From JABDJL01 sp963664065 (lineage in GTDB: Bacteria > Pseudomonadota > Gammaproteobacteria > Xanthomonadales > SZUA-36): a stretch of 64,000 nt of DNA. Position 1 is the stretch's first letter. Each line of letters opens with the position of its first letter. A program made the position numbers and the translations under genes. The stretch covers positions 1,364,001 through 1,428,000 of the forward strand of contig OY760942.1 in assembly GCA_963664065.1 (NCBI GenBank), read 5' to 3'. The notes under the pieces are model-generated. The model was not told where the DNA came from and did not search any database. It saw only the letters and a program-made list of their open reading frames with translations. This document shows, piece after piece, positions 36,292 to 45,444 of this stretch.

Positions 36292-37016
36292 GTAATTCCT
36301 GTCCAGCGCGTCCTGGTCAGAGGGGTTTCACCCTGGTTGAACTACTGTTGGCCATCACGCTGATGTCGATGTTGTTGGGCCTTGCGTATGGCGGCTTGAG
36401 AGCTGCAATCCGCACCACGGCCACCGGACAGGAGTTGCTTGAAGAATCCGGAAAAGTCAGGATCACACACCAGTTCATCAGGCGGCAACTGAACCAGATG
36501 CAGCCCTTGCCCTTTGATATTGCCAATGATGCGGAGGAAACCCGGATTGTGTTCCAGGGCAATGCCCGGCGTATTCAGTTCGTGGCACCAATGCCTGGGT
36601 ACCTTGGCCAGGGCGGGCCACAGGTACAGTACCTCGAACTGGTCGACGGTGTTGACGGCCTCGATCTTATATTCAGCCACCAGTTATTGCAGGGATATGA
36701 TCCTGCTTTCATGATTGAGCGCGAACCCATCGTCCTGATGGAGGGTATCGCGGAAGCTCAATTTGAATTCCTGGCGAAGGACGAAACGGGTGTATTGCTG
36801 GGGTGGTCAGGAAGCTGGGATGCACCAGGGATTTTGCCGGTTGCGGTCAGTCTTGATCTGGATCTGGATCTGGGTCAGGAAAGCCGTTCGGTTTGGCCAC
36901 TGCTCATGGCTGGTGTAAAAGTGGATGAACTGGCCACATCTCAAACCGGTGGACGCCGGAATTACTCTGATGCCATGAGTAACATCGTTCGGCGTTCCAT
37001 AGAGTCTTCACAATGA
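36288..37016 (+). CDS. gspJ: Minor pseudopilin GspJ
   Basis: 242 aa. Prepilin motif RG|FTLVELLLAITLMSMLLG near residue 12, followed by the GspJ globular domain (RITHQFIRRQLNQMQPLPFD, GQGGPQVQYLELVDGVDGLD). Starts within the gspI stop (ATGA) and overlaps gspK the same way, so all are translationally coupled. Confidence 0.9.
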   Translation: MSNSCPARPGQRGFTLVELLLAITLMSMLLGLAYGGLRAAIRTTATGQELLEESGKVRITHQFIRRQLNQMQPLPFDIANDAEETRIVFQGNARRIQFVAPMPGYLGQGGPQVQYLELVDGVDGLDLIFSHQLLQGYDPAFMIEREPIVLMEGIAEAQFEFLAKDETGVLLGWSGSWDAPGILPVAVSLDLDLDLGQESRSVWPLLMAGVKVDELATSQTGGRRNYSDAMSNIVRRSIESSQ

Positions 37017-37900
37017 ACGCTATCCGGCAAAAGGGCATTGCGCTGGTTATGGTGCTGTGGATTATTATCCTGATAACAATTACTTCCGGTGCATATGCAT
37101 TGATGGCGAGAATGGACCAGTTGGAAGCACACGCACTGTTGTCCGGCACACGCGCGAGAATGGTGGCCGAGGCCGGCATTCACCTGACAGCAGTCATGCT
37201 GCGTGACCAGGATGAAATGACCCGAATGATTGCAGACGGCAGAACCTATCAACAAACCATTGATGGTGTGTTGCTCGAAATCAGGGTCACCGACGAGCGC
37301 GGCAAGCTGGATATCAACGCGCTGGAGGAACAGACCTTTCAGACCCTGTTCATCAACAATGGCATGGAGATTGATGAAGCAGAATACCTTGCGGCGGCGG
37401 TTATGGATTGGCGTGATATTGATGAAGTTGAACGGGTCAATGGTGCTGAACTTGATGCTTACAATTCTGCTGGGCTGGAGATCGGCCCTGGGAACCGACC
37501 ATTTATGATGAATGATGAGCTTTTGCAGGTTCTGGGCATGCCATTTGATTTATACCGCCGCATTGAACCTGGAATCACCGTGTACTCCCGGTCAGTCATG
37601 CCGAATATTGCCTATGCACCGGTGGAAGCGTTAATGGCGATACCGGATCTGAGCATGGATGATGCCATCAATTTTGTGCAGACAAGGCAGGCATTGGAAC
37701 CCGGGGACATACAAAGTGTCGCATTACCGGACGGTCAGGTAGTCATGGCACAGGGAAGGGGCCTCACGTATAGTATTCAGGCAAAAGCGACCATGCCAAA
37801 TGGGGTCTGGGAGCAACTCGAAACCACCATCCGACTCGGAGGCAGCCCCAACGGTATGCCGTTCCGGGTTATGCGGTGGCGCGAAGGGTTTCACCACTGA
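37013..37900 (+). CDS. gspK: Minor pseudopilin GspK
   Basis: 295 aa, the largest pseudopilin, capping the tip. The N terminus KG|IALVMVLWIIILITITSG lacks Glu at +5, as is normal for GspK. The periplasmic part has the family marks VTDERGKLDINALEEQTFQT and AAAVMDWRDIDEVERVNGAE, and a C-terminal helix-hairpin-helix-like PVEALMAIPDLSMDDAINFV. Stop overlaps gspL by one base. Confidence 0.92.
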   Translation: MNAIRQKGIALVMVLWIIILITITSGAYALMARMDQLEAHALLSGTRARMVAEAGIHLTAVMLRDQDEMTRMIADGRTYQQTIDGVLLEIRVTDERGKLDINALEEQTFQTLFINNGMEIDEAEYLAAAVMDWRDIDEVERVNGAELDAYNSAGLEIGPGNRPFMMNDELLQVLGMPFDLYRRIEPGITVYSRSVMPNIAYAPVEALMAIPDLSMDDAINFVQTRQALEPGDIQSVALPDGQVVMAQGRGLTYSIQAKATMPNGVWEQLETTIRLGGSPNGMPFRVMRWREGFHH

Positions 37901-39018
37901 TGGCAACTGCAATCGAAAATTACTTTGAGAATTTTAGAACCCGGTTGCGTGGCAGCCAGGTGGGGCACTTTTTTCATTGGTGGATGAACGAGTTGCGTGA
38001 AATGTTGCCGCCTGGACTGCAAGCAAAAATGCAGCATGCCAGGCGCCGAATCCTGTTGCGGCTTCACAGCGATGAGCTGAGTGTAAGCGTTAATGAAGCT
38101 GACACTTTGCAGGAAATCGATGTCTTGTCTTTGGGCCAGGATTCGCGACTGCAACGACAGCAGCTTCATGATCTGCTGATTGAAAGAGAGTTGTCGGAAG
38201 TGTCGCGCGATTTGTTGCTTCCCGAATCCCGGATATTGAGAAAGGAAGTGATATTGCCACTGGCGGCAGAGGCGAATCTTCGCCAGGCGCTTGCTTTTGA
38301 AATGGACAGGCAAACACCTTTTCACGCCAATGATGTATTTTTTGACTACCGGGTCTTGCACCGGGATCGTGATTCAGCCCAATTGCGAATAGACCTGGTG
38401 CTTACCCTCAAGCAACCATTGATGCGGGAAATTGAGCAACTCGGCCCCCTGGGTATGTCACCTGGCGGTGTCGATGTAGAGTTGAACGGATTTCCAGCAG
38501 GTCTTAATCTATTGCCACCAGAGTATCGTCACCGGGTAGTGAACAGCGGGCTGCGAAACAACCTGAGGCTGACTGCAGTTGCTGTCGTATTGCTTGTTTC
38601 CGTCATGACGCAATCTATTTGGCTGAGACAGCACCAGCTTAACGAGGTGCGCGAGGCCATAGATGAAGTTCGCGAAGAGGCAATGCAGGTTCAACAGCTA
38701 CGAAATCGAATTACGGATGCTTCCGAAGCAGCAGGGTTTATGCAGGCACAGCGGTCTGCTTCTTTGCTCACAGTGAAAGTCCTGGCAGAAGTCACGCGGA
38801 TTTTGCCGGACGATACTTATCTTGATCGCCTGCTGATTGACAGCGATTCTGTGCAAATGCAGGGAAAGTCCCAGAACGCCCAGCAATTGATCGAGATGGT
38901 GAATTCGTCCCCCAATTTCCGGGATGCTTCATTTCGCGGCCCGACCAGGCTTGATTCGCGTACACAAAAAGAGATTTTTGATATTACGGCGTCACTGGTA
39001 GTGGGAGGTGACAGCTGA
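37900..39018 (+). CDS. gspL: Type II secretion protein GspL
   Basis: 372 aa from ATG 37900, which overlaps the gspK stop; the open frame further upstream is within gspK. Cytoplasmic actin-like part (about 40-210: LLPESRILRKEVILPLAAEA, LRQALAFEMDRQTPFHANDV), one membrane helix (about 223-243, LRLTAVAVVLLVSVMTQSIW), then a periplasmic PilN-like part with coiled coil (HQLNEVREAIDEVREEAMQV). It docks GspE to the membrane and binds GspM. Shape is nearer to the Xanthomonas XpsL than to long E. coli GspL. Confidence 0.88.
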   Translation: MATAIENYFENFRTRLRGSQVGHFFHWWMNELREMLPPGLQAKMQHARRRILLRLHSDELSVSVNEADTLQEIDVLSLGQDSRLQRQQLHDLLIERELSEVSRDLLLPESRILRKEVILPLAAEANLRQALAFEMDRQTPFHANDVFFDYRVLHRDRDSAQLRIDLVLTLKQPLMREIEQLGPLGMSPGGVDVELNGFPAGLNLLPPEYRHRVVNSGLRNNLRLTAVAVVLLVSVMTQSIWLRQHQLNEVREAIDEVREEAMQVQQLRNRITDASEAAGFMQAQRSASLLTVKVLAEVTRILPDDTYLDRLLIDSDSVQMQGKSQNAQQLIEMVNSSPNFRDASFRGPTRLDSRTQKEIFDITASLVVGGDS

Positions 39019-39605
39019 TGCAGTTATTACCTGAACAAAAAAATTCACGTTTGACCGCCACCCTTTTGCTCATTATCTCCCTGATCATGATTTATCTGCT
39101 GGTGTTTCACTGGTTTTTTGTCCGACACGGGGAATATGCTTCCGAGTTAGAAAGTTTGAGGGACCAACTGTCTCGTTTTGAGTCGGTGGCTGCCATGCGT
39201 GAAAATACTGAAGACCGCTTACAGTCAATTCGGGATTCCAGGGAAGACGCGAGCCTGTTCCTGGACGAGCCAGATTTCAATGAAGCTGCCGCTGCCATGT
39301 CGGACCGGTTGGGACAAATGGTGCGCACACAGGCCGAACAGGATTGCCAGATCGTGAGCAGGCAACCGGTGCGCTCCCGTGTACAGGAACGATATGAGAG
39401 AGTGACGGTCAATGTACGAATGCGTTGTCAACCTTCAGACCTTTTACAAATCATGTACCGGCTTGAATCCGAGGTGCCGATGATGATCGTCGATGATCTT
39501 AATATTATTCGACCCAGGACGCGGCGCAGGACCGGTGGAGACATCGTCGAAACCGCTGCGTCGTTGGACATTCGCTTCAATATGTCCGGGTACCTGAACC
39601 AGTGA
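39018..39605 (+). CDS. gspM: Type II secretion protein GspM
   Basis: 195 aa. One N-terminal helix (ATLLLIISLIMIYLLVFHWF, about 14-33), a short coiled coil (EYASELESLRDQLSRFESVA) and a ferredoxin-like periplasmic domain (VTVNVRMRCQPSDLLQIMYR; LESEVPMMIVDDLNIIRPRT). It matches the GspM/PilO-type layout and follows gspL with a one-base overlap. It partners GspL in the inner-membrane platform. Confidence 0.88.
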   Translation: MQLLPEQKNSRLTATLLLIISLIMIYLLVFHWFFVRHGEYASELESLRDQLSRFESVAAMRENTEDRLQSIRDSREDASLFLDEPDFNEAAAAMSDRLGQMVRTQAEQDCQIVSRQPVRSRVQERYERVTVNVRMRCQPSDLLQIMYRLESEVPMMIVDDLNIIRPRTRRRTGGDIVETAASLDIRFNMSGYLNQ

Positions 39606-40444
39606 ACTGGCTGGTAAACAACCCGCTTGGCGCGGCTTTGGTTTCTGCATGTGGTTTGATTGTTCTGGTGTCTGCAGGCCTGGCGTATGTCTGGAGCAAG
39701 CCGGCGTCTTCTGGTGCACCGGTGGACGATACGTCCGCTCAAACCACCGGAGAGACAAAGCAGTTGTTCAGCGAACTCGCCCCGATCAGCGAGTATCGGG
39801 AAGTCACCGAACGGCCGGTATTTAATGAATCAAGACGCCCTGCGTTGGCAGTGGATGGCGAAGGCTTGAACATGGATGACATGGCGGAGGTGGCGGACGC
39901 CCCGGATGTAAGGTTGACGGGTGTGATCATTACGCCGGATGCGAAGCTGGTGACGCTCAGGCCATCGTCCAGTGCGGAATCAATGATTGCCCACGAGGGC
40001 GAGCCACTTGAAGGTGACTATTTCGGGTGGACGGTGACGGATATCAAACCACGAAGTGTCGTGCTGGCTTCCATGGATGGCGACCATCTTGAACTGGATT
40101 TGCAGGTCAACACCCGAAGAATCGAGGCGCCACCCGAGCCCGTACCGGTGTCCGCTGAAGAAAATGATGGGACCCGGTCAGACGGTGAATCACGGCAAGA
40201 TTCTGATGAGCAACCCCTGTCTCGTGCAGAAGAAATCAGGCAACGCATCGCAGAACGCCGCGAGGGACTACGCAGGCAGGCCGAGGATGACCAGCATGCA
40301 AACAGATCGAACAAGTCGAGACGGTCAAATGGGTCTGGCCCGTCTGCATACCAGAGCGCGATCCAGAACATGATAAATCGCAACAGTCGAAAAGATGAAG
40401 AAGATGAAGACGATGATGACGATGAAGAAAAAAATGGAGAATGA
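39602..40444 (+). CDS. gspN: Type II secretion protein GspN/GspC-like, with acidic tail
   Basis: 280 aa from GTG 39602. One N-terminal membrane helix (GAALVSACGLIVLVSAGLAY), linker, then a homology-region-like domain (about 60-180: EYREVTERPVFNESRRPALA, VRLTGVIITPDAKLVTLRPS, GDYFGWTVTDIKPRSVVLAS), as in Xanthomonas XpsN, which takes the place of GspC in contacting the secretin. The C-terminal third is low-complexity and charged (RAEEIRQRIAERREGLRRQA), ending in a run of Asp and Glu (about 262-280). The acidic tail is unusual and has no known role. No PDZ domain. Confidence 0.8.
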   Translation: MNWLVNNPLGAALVSACGLIVLVSAGLAYVWSKPASSGAPVDDTSAQTTGETKQLFSELAPISEYREVTERPVFNESRRPALAVDGEGLNMDDMAEVADAPDVRLTGVIITPDAKLVTLRPSSSAESMIAHEGEPLEGDYFGWTVTDIKPRSVVLASMDGDHLELDLQVNTRRIEAPPEPVPVSAEENDGTRSDGESRQDSDEQPLSRAEEIRQRIAERREGLRRQAEDDQHANRSNKSRRSNGSGPSAYQSAIQNMINRNSRKDEEDEDDDDDEEKNGE

Positions 40445-40480
40445 AGTGATGGCTGAAGCCGGTATGCAAGGGCTGGTTTT

Positions 40481-42619
40481 GTGAAGCATTTCATTGGCGC
40501 GTTTTGCCTCGTGCTGCTGCTTAACAGTTGTGGTACCACCAGCCCGGCACATAAGCCGACGGATCGGCTGAGCCGTGCTGGCCAGGCTTCTGAAAATACC
40601 AGCGAAGGCATATTTGACCGCTCAGGTGAAACCCCCGGAAGCCGTGTAATAGATGTCGAGACCTACCCTGGCAGTGGCCGGTTCATCAATGAAGACGCGG
40701 CGGCCCGGCCGGTAAAAGCAGTTTCGGAGGATGGCGAAATCGTCCTCAATTTTGAAGCGGAATCTCTGCAGTCGGTGGTTCATACCATCCTTGGAGAGAT
40801 ACTGCAGGAGACTTTCGTTATTGGCCCCGGTGTTGGCGGGGAGGTCACATTCTCTACTTCAAGGCCGGTCAGCCGTGAGCAGTTAATGCCAATACTCGAA
40901 CTGTTGCTGAGGTGGAATGGCGCCACACTGGTCTATTCAGAAGGCCGCTATCACGTTTTGCCGGTATCCAGTGCTATTCGTGGACACCTGGTTCCGCAAT
41001 TGGGCGACTCATCCGGAGTTCTTGGCTACGAAGTCAGGGCTGTACCCCTGGAATTCATTTCTGCTTCCGAAATGGCCAAGATTCTCGAACCCTACGTACG
41101 CGAAAATGCCATCATCAGTGTAGATATCATGCGCAGCATGATCTTCCTGGCTGGAACACGCGAAGAGTTGCGAAATTACCTGCAAACGGTGGAGATATTT
41201 GATGTTGACTGGTTGTCAGGCATGTCGGTCGGCGTATTTCCCCTGAAGACGGTGGATGTGGCTTCCATAACCTCGGAATTGACTGCCATCTTCGGCACCG
41301 AAGCCGATTCCCCGCTGGCCGGGCTATTTCGGTTCGTGCCACTGGAACGCCTCGGCTCCATATTGGTTATTACTCCCCAGGAGAAATACCTGGCCAAGGC
41401 CCGCGAGTGGATAAATAGGCTGGATCGCGGTGCTGCGGGCGCCGGAACCCAATTGTATGTTTACCGGGTAAAAAACCTCGAGGCAACCGTACTGGCCGGT
41501 TATCTCAGCCAGTTGTTTGGCGGAACAACAACTGGCGGCGCACAGAGAACTCAAAGTAACCGGGGTGCACTGGCACCTGGTTTGCAGCAAGCCACAGCCG
41601 GATCGGTGAGTGACTTTAATCGAAACCGGCTTGGTACCCAGCAGACACAAACAGCCGGCAGCAGCAGTGTGCTTGAAACCGACCAGGGTGAAATCCGCAT
41701 TACGGCGGTGCTGGAAACCAACTCCCTGCTGATCCAGGCCACCCAGTCACAGTACGACAGCATCCAGGCTGCCATGTTGCGTATTGACGAAGAGCCCCTG
41801 CAGGTATTGATCGAAGCACAGGTAATAGATGTTGTGCTGAACGACACCCTGCAATTCGGTGTGAACTGGTTCCTGAGCAATCGGGCAGAAGACATTCCTG
41901 ATGTGGGAGTGGGTAATTTTGGACGAACGCTAAGTGACGCAACAATAGGCGGATCATTCTTTTCTACCGTCAGCAGGGTCGGCGGAGGCGGCAAGAGTTT
42001 CGTCGAGGCCGTTATCAGTGCCCTGGACGCGGTTTCCGATGTGCGGACAATCGCTGCACCTTCGTTGTTGGTGCGAAACAATGCCCAGGCGACGATCACC
42101 GTCGGTACTCAGATTCCGGTGCAGTCCTCCAGTATTACTACGGGCACCAATAACGTGGTCAGCAGCGCGCAATATGTTTCCACCGGTGTCACCCTGACCG
42201 TCACGCCCCGGATCAACCCCGGCGGATTGGTATACTTGGACCTGACGCAGGACGTCAGTTTTGCCGGTGAAAGAAACGAGGATATTTCAACTTCGGGAAA
42301 TCCACCTATCAACACCAAATCTGTGAGCAGCCAGGTAGCGGTACAGTCTGGTCAAACCGTGTTTCTCGGGGGGCTGATCCAGGAGTCATCCAGCGTTTCC
42401 CAAAGCGGCTTGCCCTACTTAAGCAGGGTCCCTGTACTCGGGCGATTGTTCGGCAGCAAAATCCGCGATAATGAACGCACGGAAACACTGGTGATGATTA
42501 CACCAACCGTGATCGAAAGCACAGCCGACCTCAAGCAAATCAGTGAGGACCTGAGAAAGGAATTCAAGGACATTCCACCAATCAAATTCCATATATTACA
42601 AAACGGGGAAGGACAATAG
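40481..42619 (+). CDS. gspD: Type II secretion secretin GspD
   Basis: 712 aa outer-membrane secretin. Begins at GTG 40481 and carries a lipoprotein-type signal with Cys at about residue 17 (LVLLLNSCGTT), so the secretin may be lipidated and may not need a separate pilotin. N0-N3 domains (about 85-380: NFEAESLQSVVHTILGEILQ; YEVRAVPLEFISASEMAKIL; VGVFPLKTVDVASITSELTA), a Ser/Gln/Thr/Gly-rich loop in N3 (about 345-400), then the secretin core (VDVVLNDT-type stretch QVIDVVLNDTLQFGVNWFLS; VQSGQTVFLGGLIQESSSVS; LSRVPVLGRLFGSKIRDNER). Last gene of the core operon. Confidence 0.95.
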   Translation: MKHFIGAFCLVLLLNSCGTTSPAHKPTDRLSRAGQASENTSEGIFDRSGETPGSRVIDVETYPGSGRFINEDAAARPVKAVSEDGEIVLNFEAESLQSVVHTILGEILQETFVIGPGVGGEVTFSTSRPVSREQLMPILELLLRWNGATLVYSEGRYHVLPVSSAIRGHLVPQLGDSSGVLGYEVRAVPLEFISASEMAKILEPYVRENAIISVDIMRSMIFLAGTREELRNYLQTVEIFDVDWLSGMSVGVFPLKTVDVASITSELTAIFGTEADSPLAGLFRFVPLERLGSILVITPQEKYLAKAREWINRLDRGAAGAGTQLYVYRVKNLEATVLAGYLSQLFGGTTTGGAQRTQSNRGALAPGLQQATAGSVSDFNRNRLGTQQTQTAGSSSVLETDQGEIRITAVLETNSLLIQATQSQYDSIQAAMLRIDEEPLQVLIEAQVIDVVLNDTLQFGVNWFLSNRAEDIPDVGVGNFGRTLSDATIGGSFFSTVSRVGGGGKSFVEAVISALDAVSDVRTIAAPSLLVRNNAQATITVGTQIPVQSSSITTGTNNVVSSAQYVSTGVTLTVTPRINPGGLVYLDLTQDVSFAGERNEDISTSGNPPINTKSVSSQVAVQSGQTVFLGGLIQESSSVSQSGLPYLSRVPVLGRLFGSKIRDNERTETLVMITPTVIESTADLKQISEDLRKEFKDIPPIKFHILQNGEGQ

Positions 42620-42621
42620 TT

Positions 42622-43044
42622 ATGACGCTTTATCACAAATTTCCGGCGCCGCTCCGGGTAACCGGCCTGCTCATCACCCTGTTTCTGGTTGCCTGTGCAG
42701 GATCACCCGCTTACCCTGAAAGCCTGGAAGATCGCGCGCAGGCACGTTGGGACGCGCTGCTGGCAGGAGACTTCGAGCAGGCATATGCCTACCTTTCACC
42801 GGGATTCCGTTCCTCGGTATCGCAGCGTGATTTTGAACTGGGATTCTTGCTGCGTCGGGTTCAATACACTTCTGCCGCATACATTGATCGTGAATGCCAG
42901 ACCGATGCCTGCACCGTACGCATGAACATAGGTTACACGCTTGTCGCTCCGCTAAGGGGCGTACAGATCTGGAATAGCAAGACGCCCGTAAAGGAAAGAT
43001 GGGTGCGTGTAGACGGCCAATGGTGGTTCTTACCGAAGACCTGA
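42622..43044 (+). CDS. Small lipoprotein linked to the type II secretion operon
   Basis: 140 aa. Signal peptide with lipobox LFLVACAG (Cys about residue 25). The mature protein (about 30-140) is a single small domain: LEDRAQARWDALLAGDFEQA and AYLSPGFRSSVSQRDFELGF, followed by beta strands ending in RWVRVDGQWWFLPKT. This resembles the NTF2-like fold by pattern only. Two bases after the gspD stop, so cotranscribed. Pilotin function is possible but not shown; gspD seems lipidated itself. Confidence 0.65.
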   Translation: MTLYHKFPAPLRVTGLLITLFLVACAGSPAYPESLEDRAQARWDALLAGDFEQAYAYLSPGFRSSVSQRDFELGFLLRRVQYTSAAYIDRECQTDACTVRMNIGYTLVAPLRGVQIWNSKTPVKERWVRVDGQWWFLPKT

Positions 43045-43408
43045 TATTACCATCTTGATCTTAGCTTTTGATTTTATTAGTAGAAATCTAAACCGGTGAT
43101 GTGTTAACCAGCCTATGGGAGGCTGCAAAACCATTAGCTGTGCCGGGATACTGACAGCAAAAAACTTGTTTAGCGTTCAAGCGCTAGTGTCCAGGATGGT
43201 AAACTGCCCCCAGCAGCTATCTCCAGGCCTTGTTTTCTACTGTTGAAAATGTTGCTTTGATGCTGCGCTTAACGTAATATTAGGCCGCGAATGGCTGGAA
43301 AACTGCGCTGTATGCCCGTGTGACAAGGGTTTGGTGGTGCGGAGACGGCCTTGTTATAAAGCCCTGTAAGCACTTTTTTGGAGTGCTATAACAATTAGGA
43401 GTGTTGTG
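43045..43408 (+). other. Intergenic leader region with hairpin
   Basis: A 364-base gap with no convincing gene. Before the next gene it holds a hairpin AGCACT / AGTGCT (43369-43387) and a good Shine-Dalgarno AGGAG (43397-43401). An AT-rich TATAAA is at 43355-43360, but no -35 at proper spacing was seen. Confidence 0.5.
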
Positions 43409-45185
43409 ATGAAAAGAAAGAATTTAACAGCTGCTGTGCTGGCCGGTCTGGCAGGTGCTGCCGGTATCGTCGGTACTGCAAGCGCCGCCCTATTTATTAA
43501 CCCGGATGGTCTCGGCGAAGTGCTGATCTATCCGTACTACACGGTCAATGCCGGAAACGCCACCCTGATGTCGGTGGTTAACACCACCGATTCCGCGAAA
43601 GCGGTCAAGGTACGTTTTAAAGAGGGTGAAAACTCTCGCGAAGTGCTTGACTTTAACCTCTACCTGTCGGCACAAGACGTTTGGACTGCAGCCGTCATCA
43701 ATGATGGTGGCACACCCACACTGATTATTCCGGATAATTCATGCACGGTCCCGTACCTGTATGGAAATGATTCTGACGGTGATGGCGCCGGAGAGCAGCC
43801 ATTCCTCGATTTTGATTACACCGGTGGCCGTGCCGACGGCGGATCTTCAGGTATAGCCCGCGCCATGGAAGGTCACATGGAAGTCATCGAAATGGGTGAA
43901 CTGAACGATGATATGATGGAGGATGGAATGGATGGAATCACCGGTCATCATCGGCGGCAGGACTTACGGTTCTGAAACGGCCGCGACTCACGTCGAAGAC
44001 GAGGATGGCAACCAGGCACCCCTGGATTGTCAGCAGTTGAGCGACCAGTGGAGTGTGCTGTCTGGCAAAGATGGCCTGTGGGTTGGGGCTGGCGCTGCTA
44101 GTCTTGATATTGGGATGACGACAGGCGGTCTGTTTGGCAGTGCCTCGATCGTTAATGTACTGGAAGGCACTTTGTACACATACGACGCGAAGGCCATCGG
44201 CGATTTTGACGATATGGGAGACTTGCATGTCAAGCCTGGTACCTCCGAGCCTGATCTGAACATGGGCGACGCCAGTGCGGCCAATGTTTACACGGGCGGC
44301 GGTGGTAATACTCAAATTGAGTACGATCGTAATATTGACGCAGTTTCGGCCGTATTTATGCATGACGCGACCATGAATGAGTATGTGCTGGGTGGGCCCA
44401 CCGCCGCGGAATCCGAATGGGTGATCACCTTCCCGACCAAGGGCTGGTATGTGGATTCCACACTCGCGCAACTAAATGGCTACTTTATCTGGGGCAATGT
44501 CAGTACCTGCACGTACATTGGCGACCACGACGATGATGACAGTACGCCCGTCATAATTGGTAATTGGTCGGTTTACCCAGGTTTTGCTCCTGGTATACCT
44601 CCTAGTATAGTACGAGTTCCACATGGTGGCACCTTGGGTGCGGTCATTACAGCTGGCGGAATTGTACACCATGTGGAACTGCCACTGCACTGCGCTACCA
44701 GACGGGTTCTTCAGCACTTCCCTTCAGATCCGTTTACTTCAAGCTTTGACGGAGAGGCATGTGAAGTAGTTGGTTTCGGTCTCTGGGATGCAAGCGAGAA
44801 TGCAATTGCGGAAATGGACAGTCCCTCTACACTGCCAATCGTTTCACCACCGGCTCCTGGAACCACTACACCGGGCGCGGCGGCGTTTGAGCTCTGCTAC
44901 GCGACCAGTGTCCTGCAGTTTGGTGACAGTGACATCTTTGGCTCCAGTAATAAGCATACCGTGAATACCACCTTCGAGAGTGGCTGGGCACGTATTAACT
45001 TCGGCCTTTCGGACCTCCACGTTCTGGTTGGTAATGAAGTTGGGATTGGCGATGATTTGGTCGGATTGCCGGTTACAGGCTTCTGGGCTGCCAAGTTCGT
45101 TAATGGTGTCCTGCCTGGTGGTGTGTTGGCCAACTATGGTAGTTTGTTCGATCACAAAGGATCTGTGAAAACTGACACAGAGTAA
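43409..45185 (+). pseudogene. Secreted protein of the 'NPDGLGEVLIYPYY' type, frameshifted
   Basis: ATG 43409 (AGGAG seven bases upstream) opens a signal peptide (NLTAAVLAGLAGAAGIVGTA, cleavage near ASAA) and a mature N terminus LFINPDGLGEVLIYPYYTVN. I remember this family as secreted proteins of unknown function in gamma- and betaproteobacteria. The frame ends at 43975, but the same protein clearly goes on in the +1 frame (GGRTYGSETAATHVEDEDGN, then LDCQQLSDQWSVL) to 45185. The shift falls between about 43905 and 43965, a GATGGA-rich stretch containing the 9-base tandem GGATGGAAT (43921-43938). Joined length is about 590 aa. Many Asp-rich, Gly-rich segments and few Cys. Real frameshift or consensus error. 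Confidence 0.7.
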
Positions 45186-45229
45186 ATTTGGTCATTATTT
45201 TTCAGGTCTTTTTTGACCGTTAATAAAGC

Positions 45230-45255
45230 AAGGGGCTGCATTGCAGCCCCTTTGT
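45230..45255 (+). terminator. Intrinsic terminator
   Basis: Perfect 11-base stem AAGGGGCTGCA / TGCAGCCCCTT with a one-base loop followed by Ts, 45 bases after the frameshifted secreted-protein gene. Confidence 0.88.
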
Positions 45256-45444
45256 TTATGTTGTGATTGTTGCGTTTACACGGACTCACTTCACGCCCAA
45301 ATTATTCACTTTTCCGTATCTGATCTTCCGATACAGTAGTGCCGGCACACAGGAACTGGCAGTAGGGACTGGCCGGGTTTATTGCACATTGGCATTGAAG
45401 ATTGCCACAGTTTCCCCACTACACATTCGACTCAAGGAATAGAA

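Noticed and set aside
43905..43965. Programmed +1 frameshift.
   Set aside because: No slippery codon plus stop arrangement as in known sites; indel or base-call error is simpler.
45361..45400. GGGTTTATTGCACATTGG as a third copy of the inverted-repeat element end.
   Set aside because: Too short and no inverted partner found near it.
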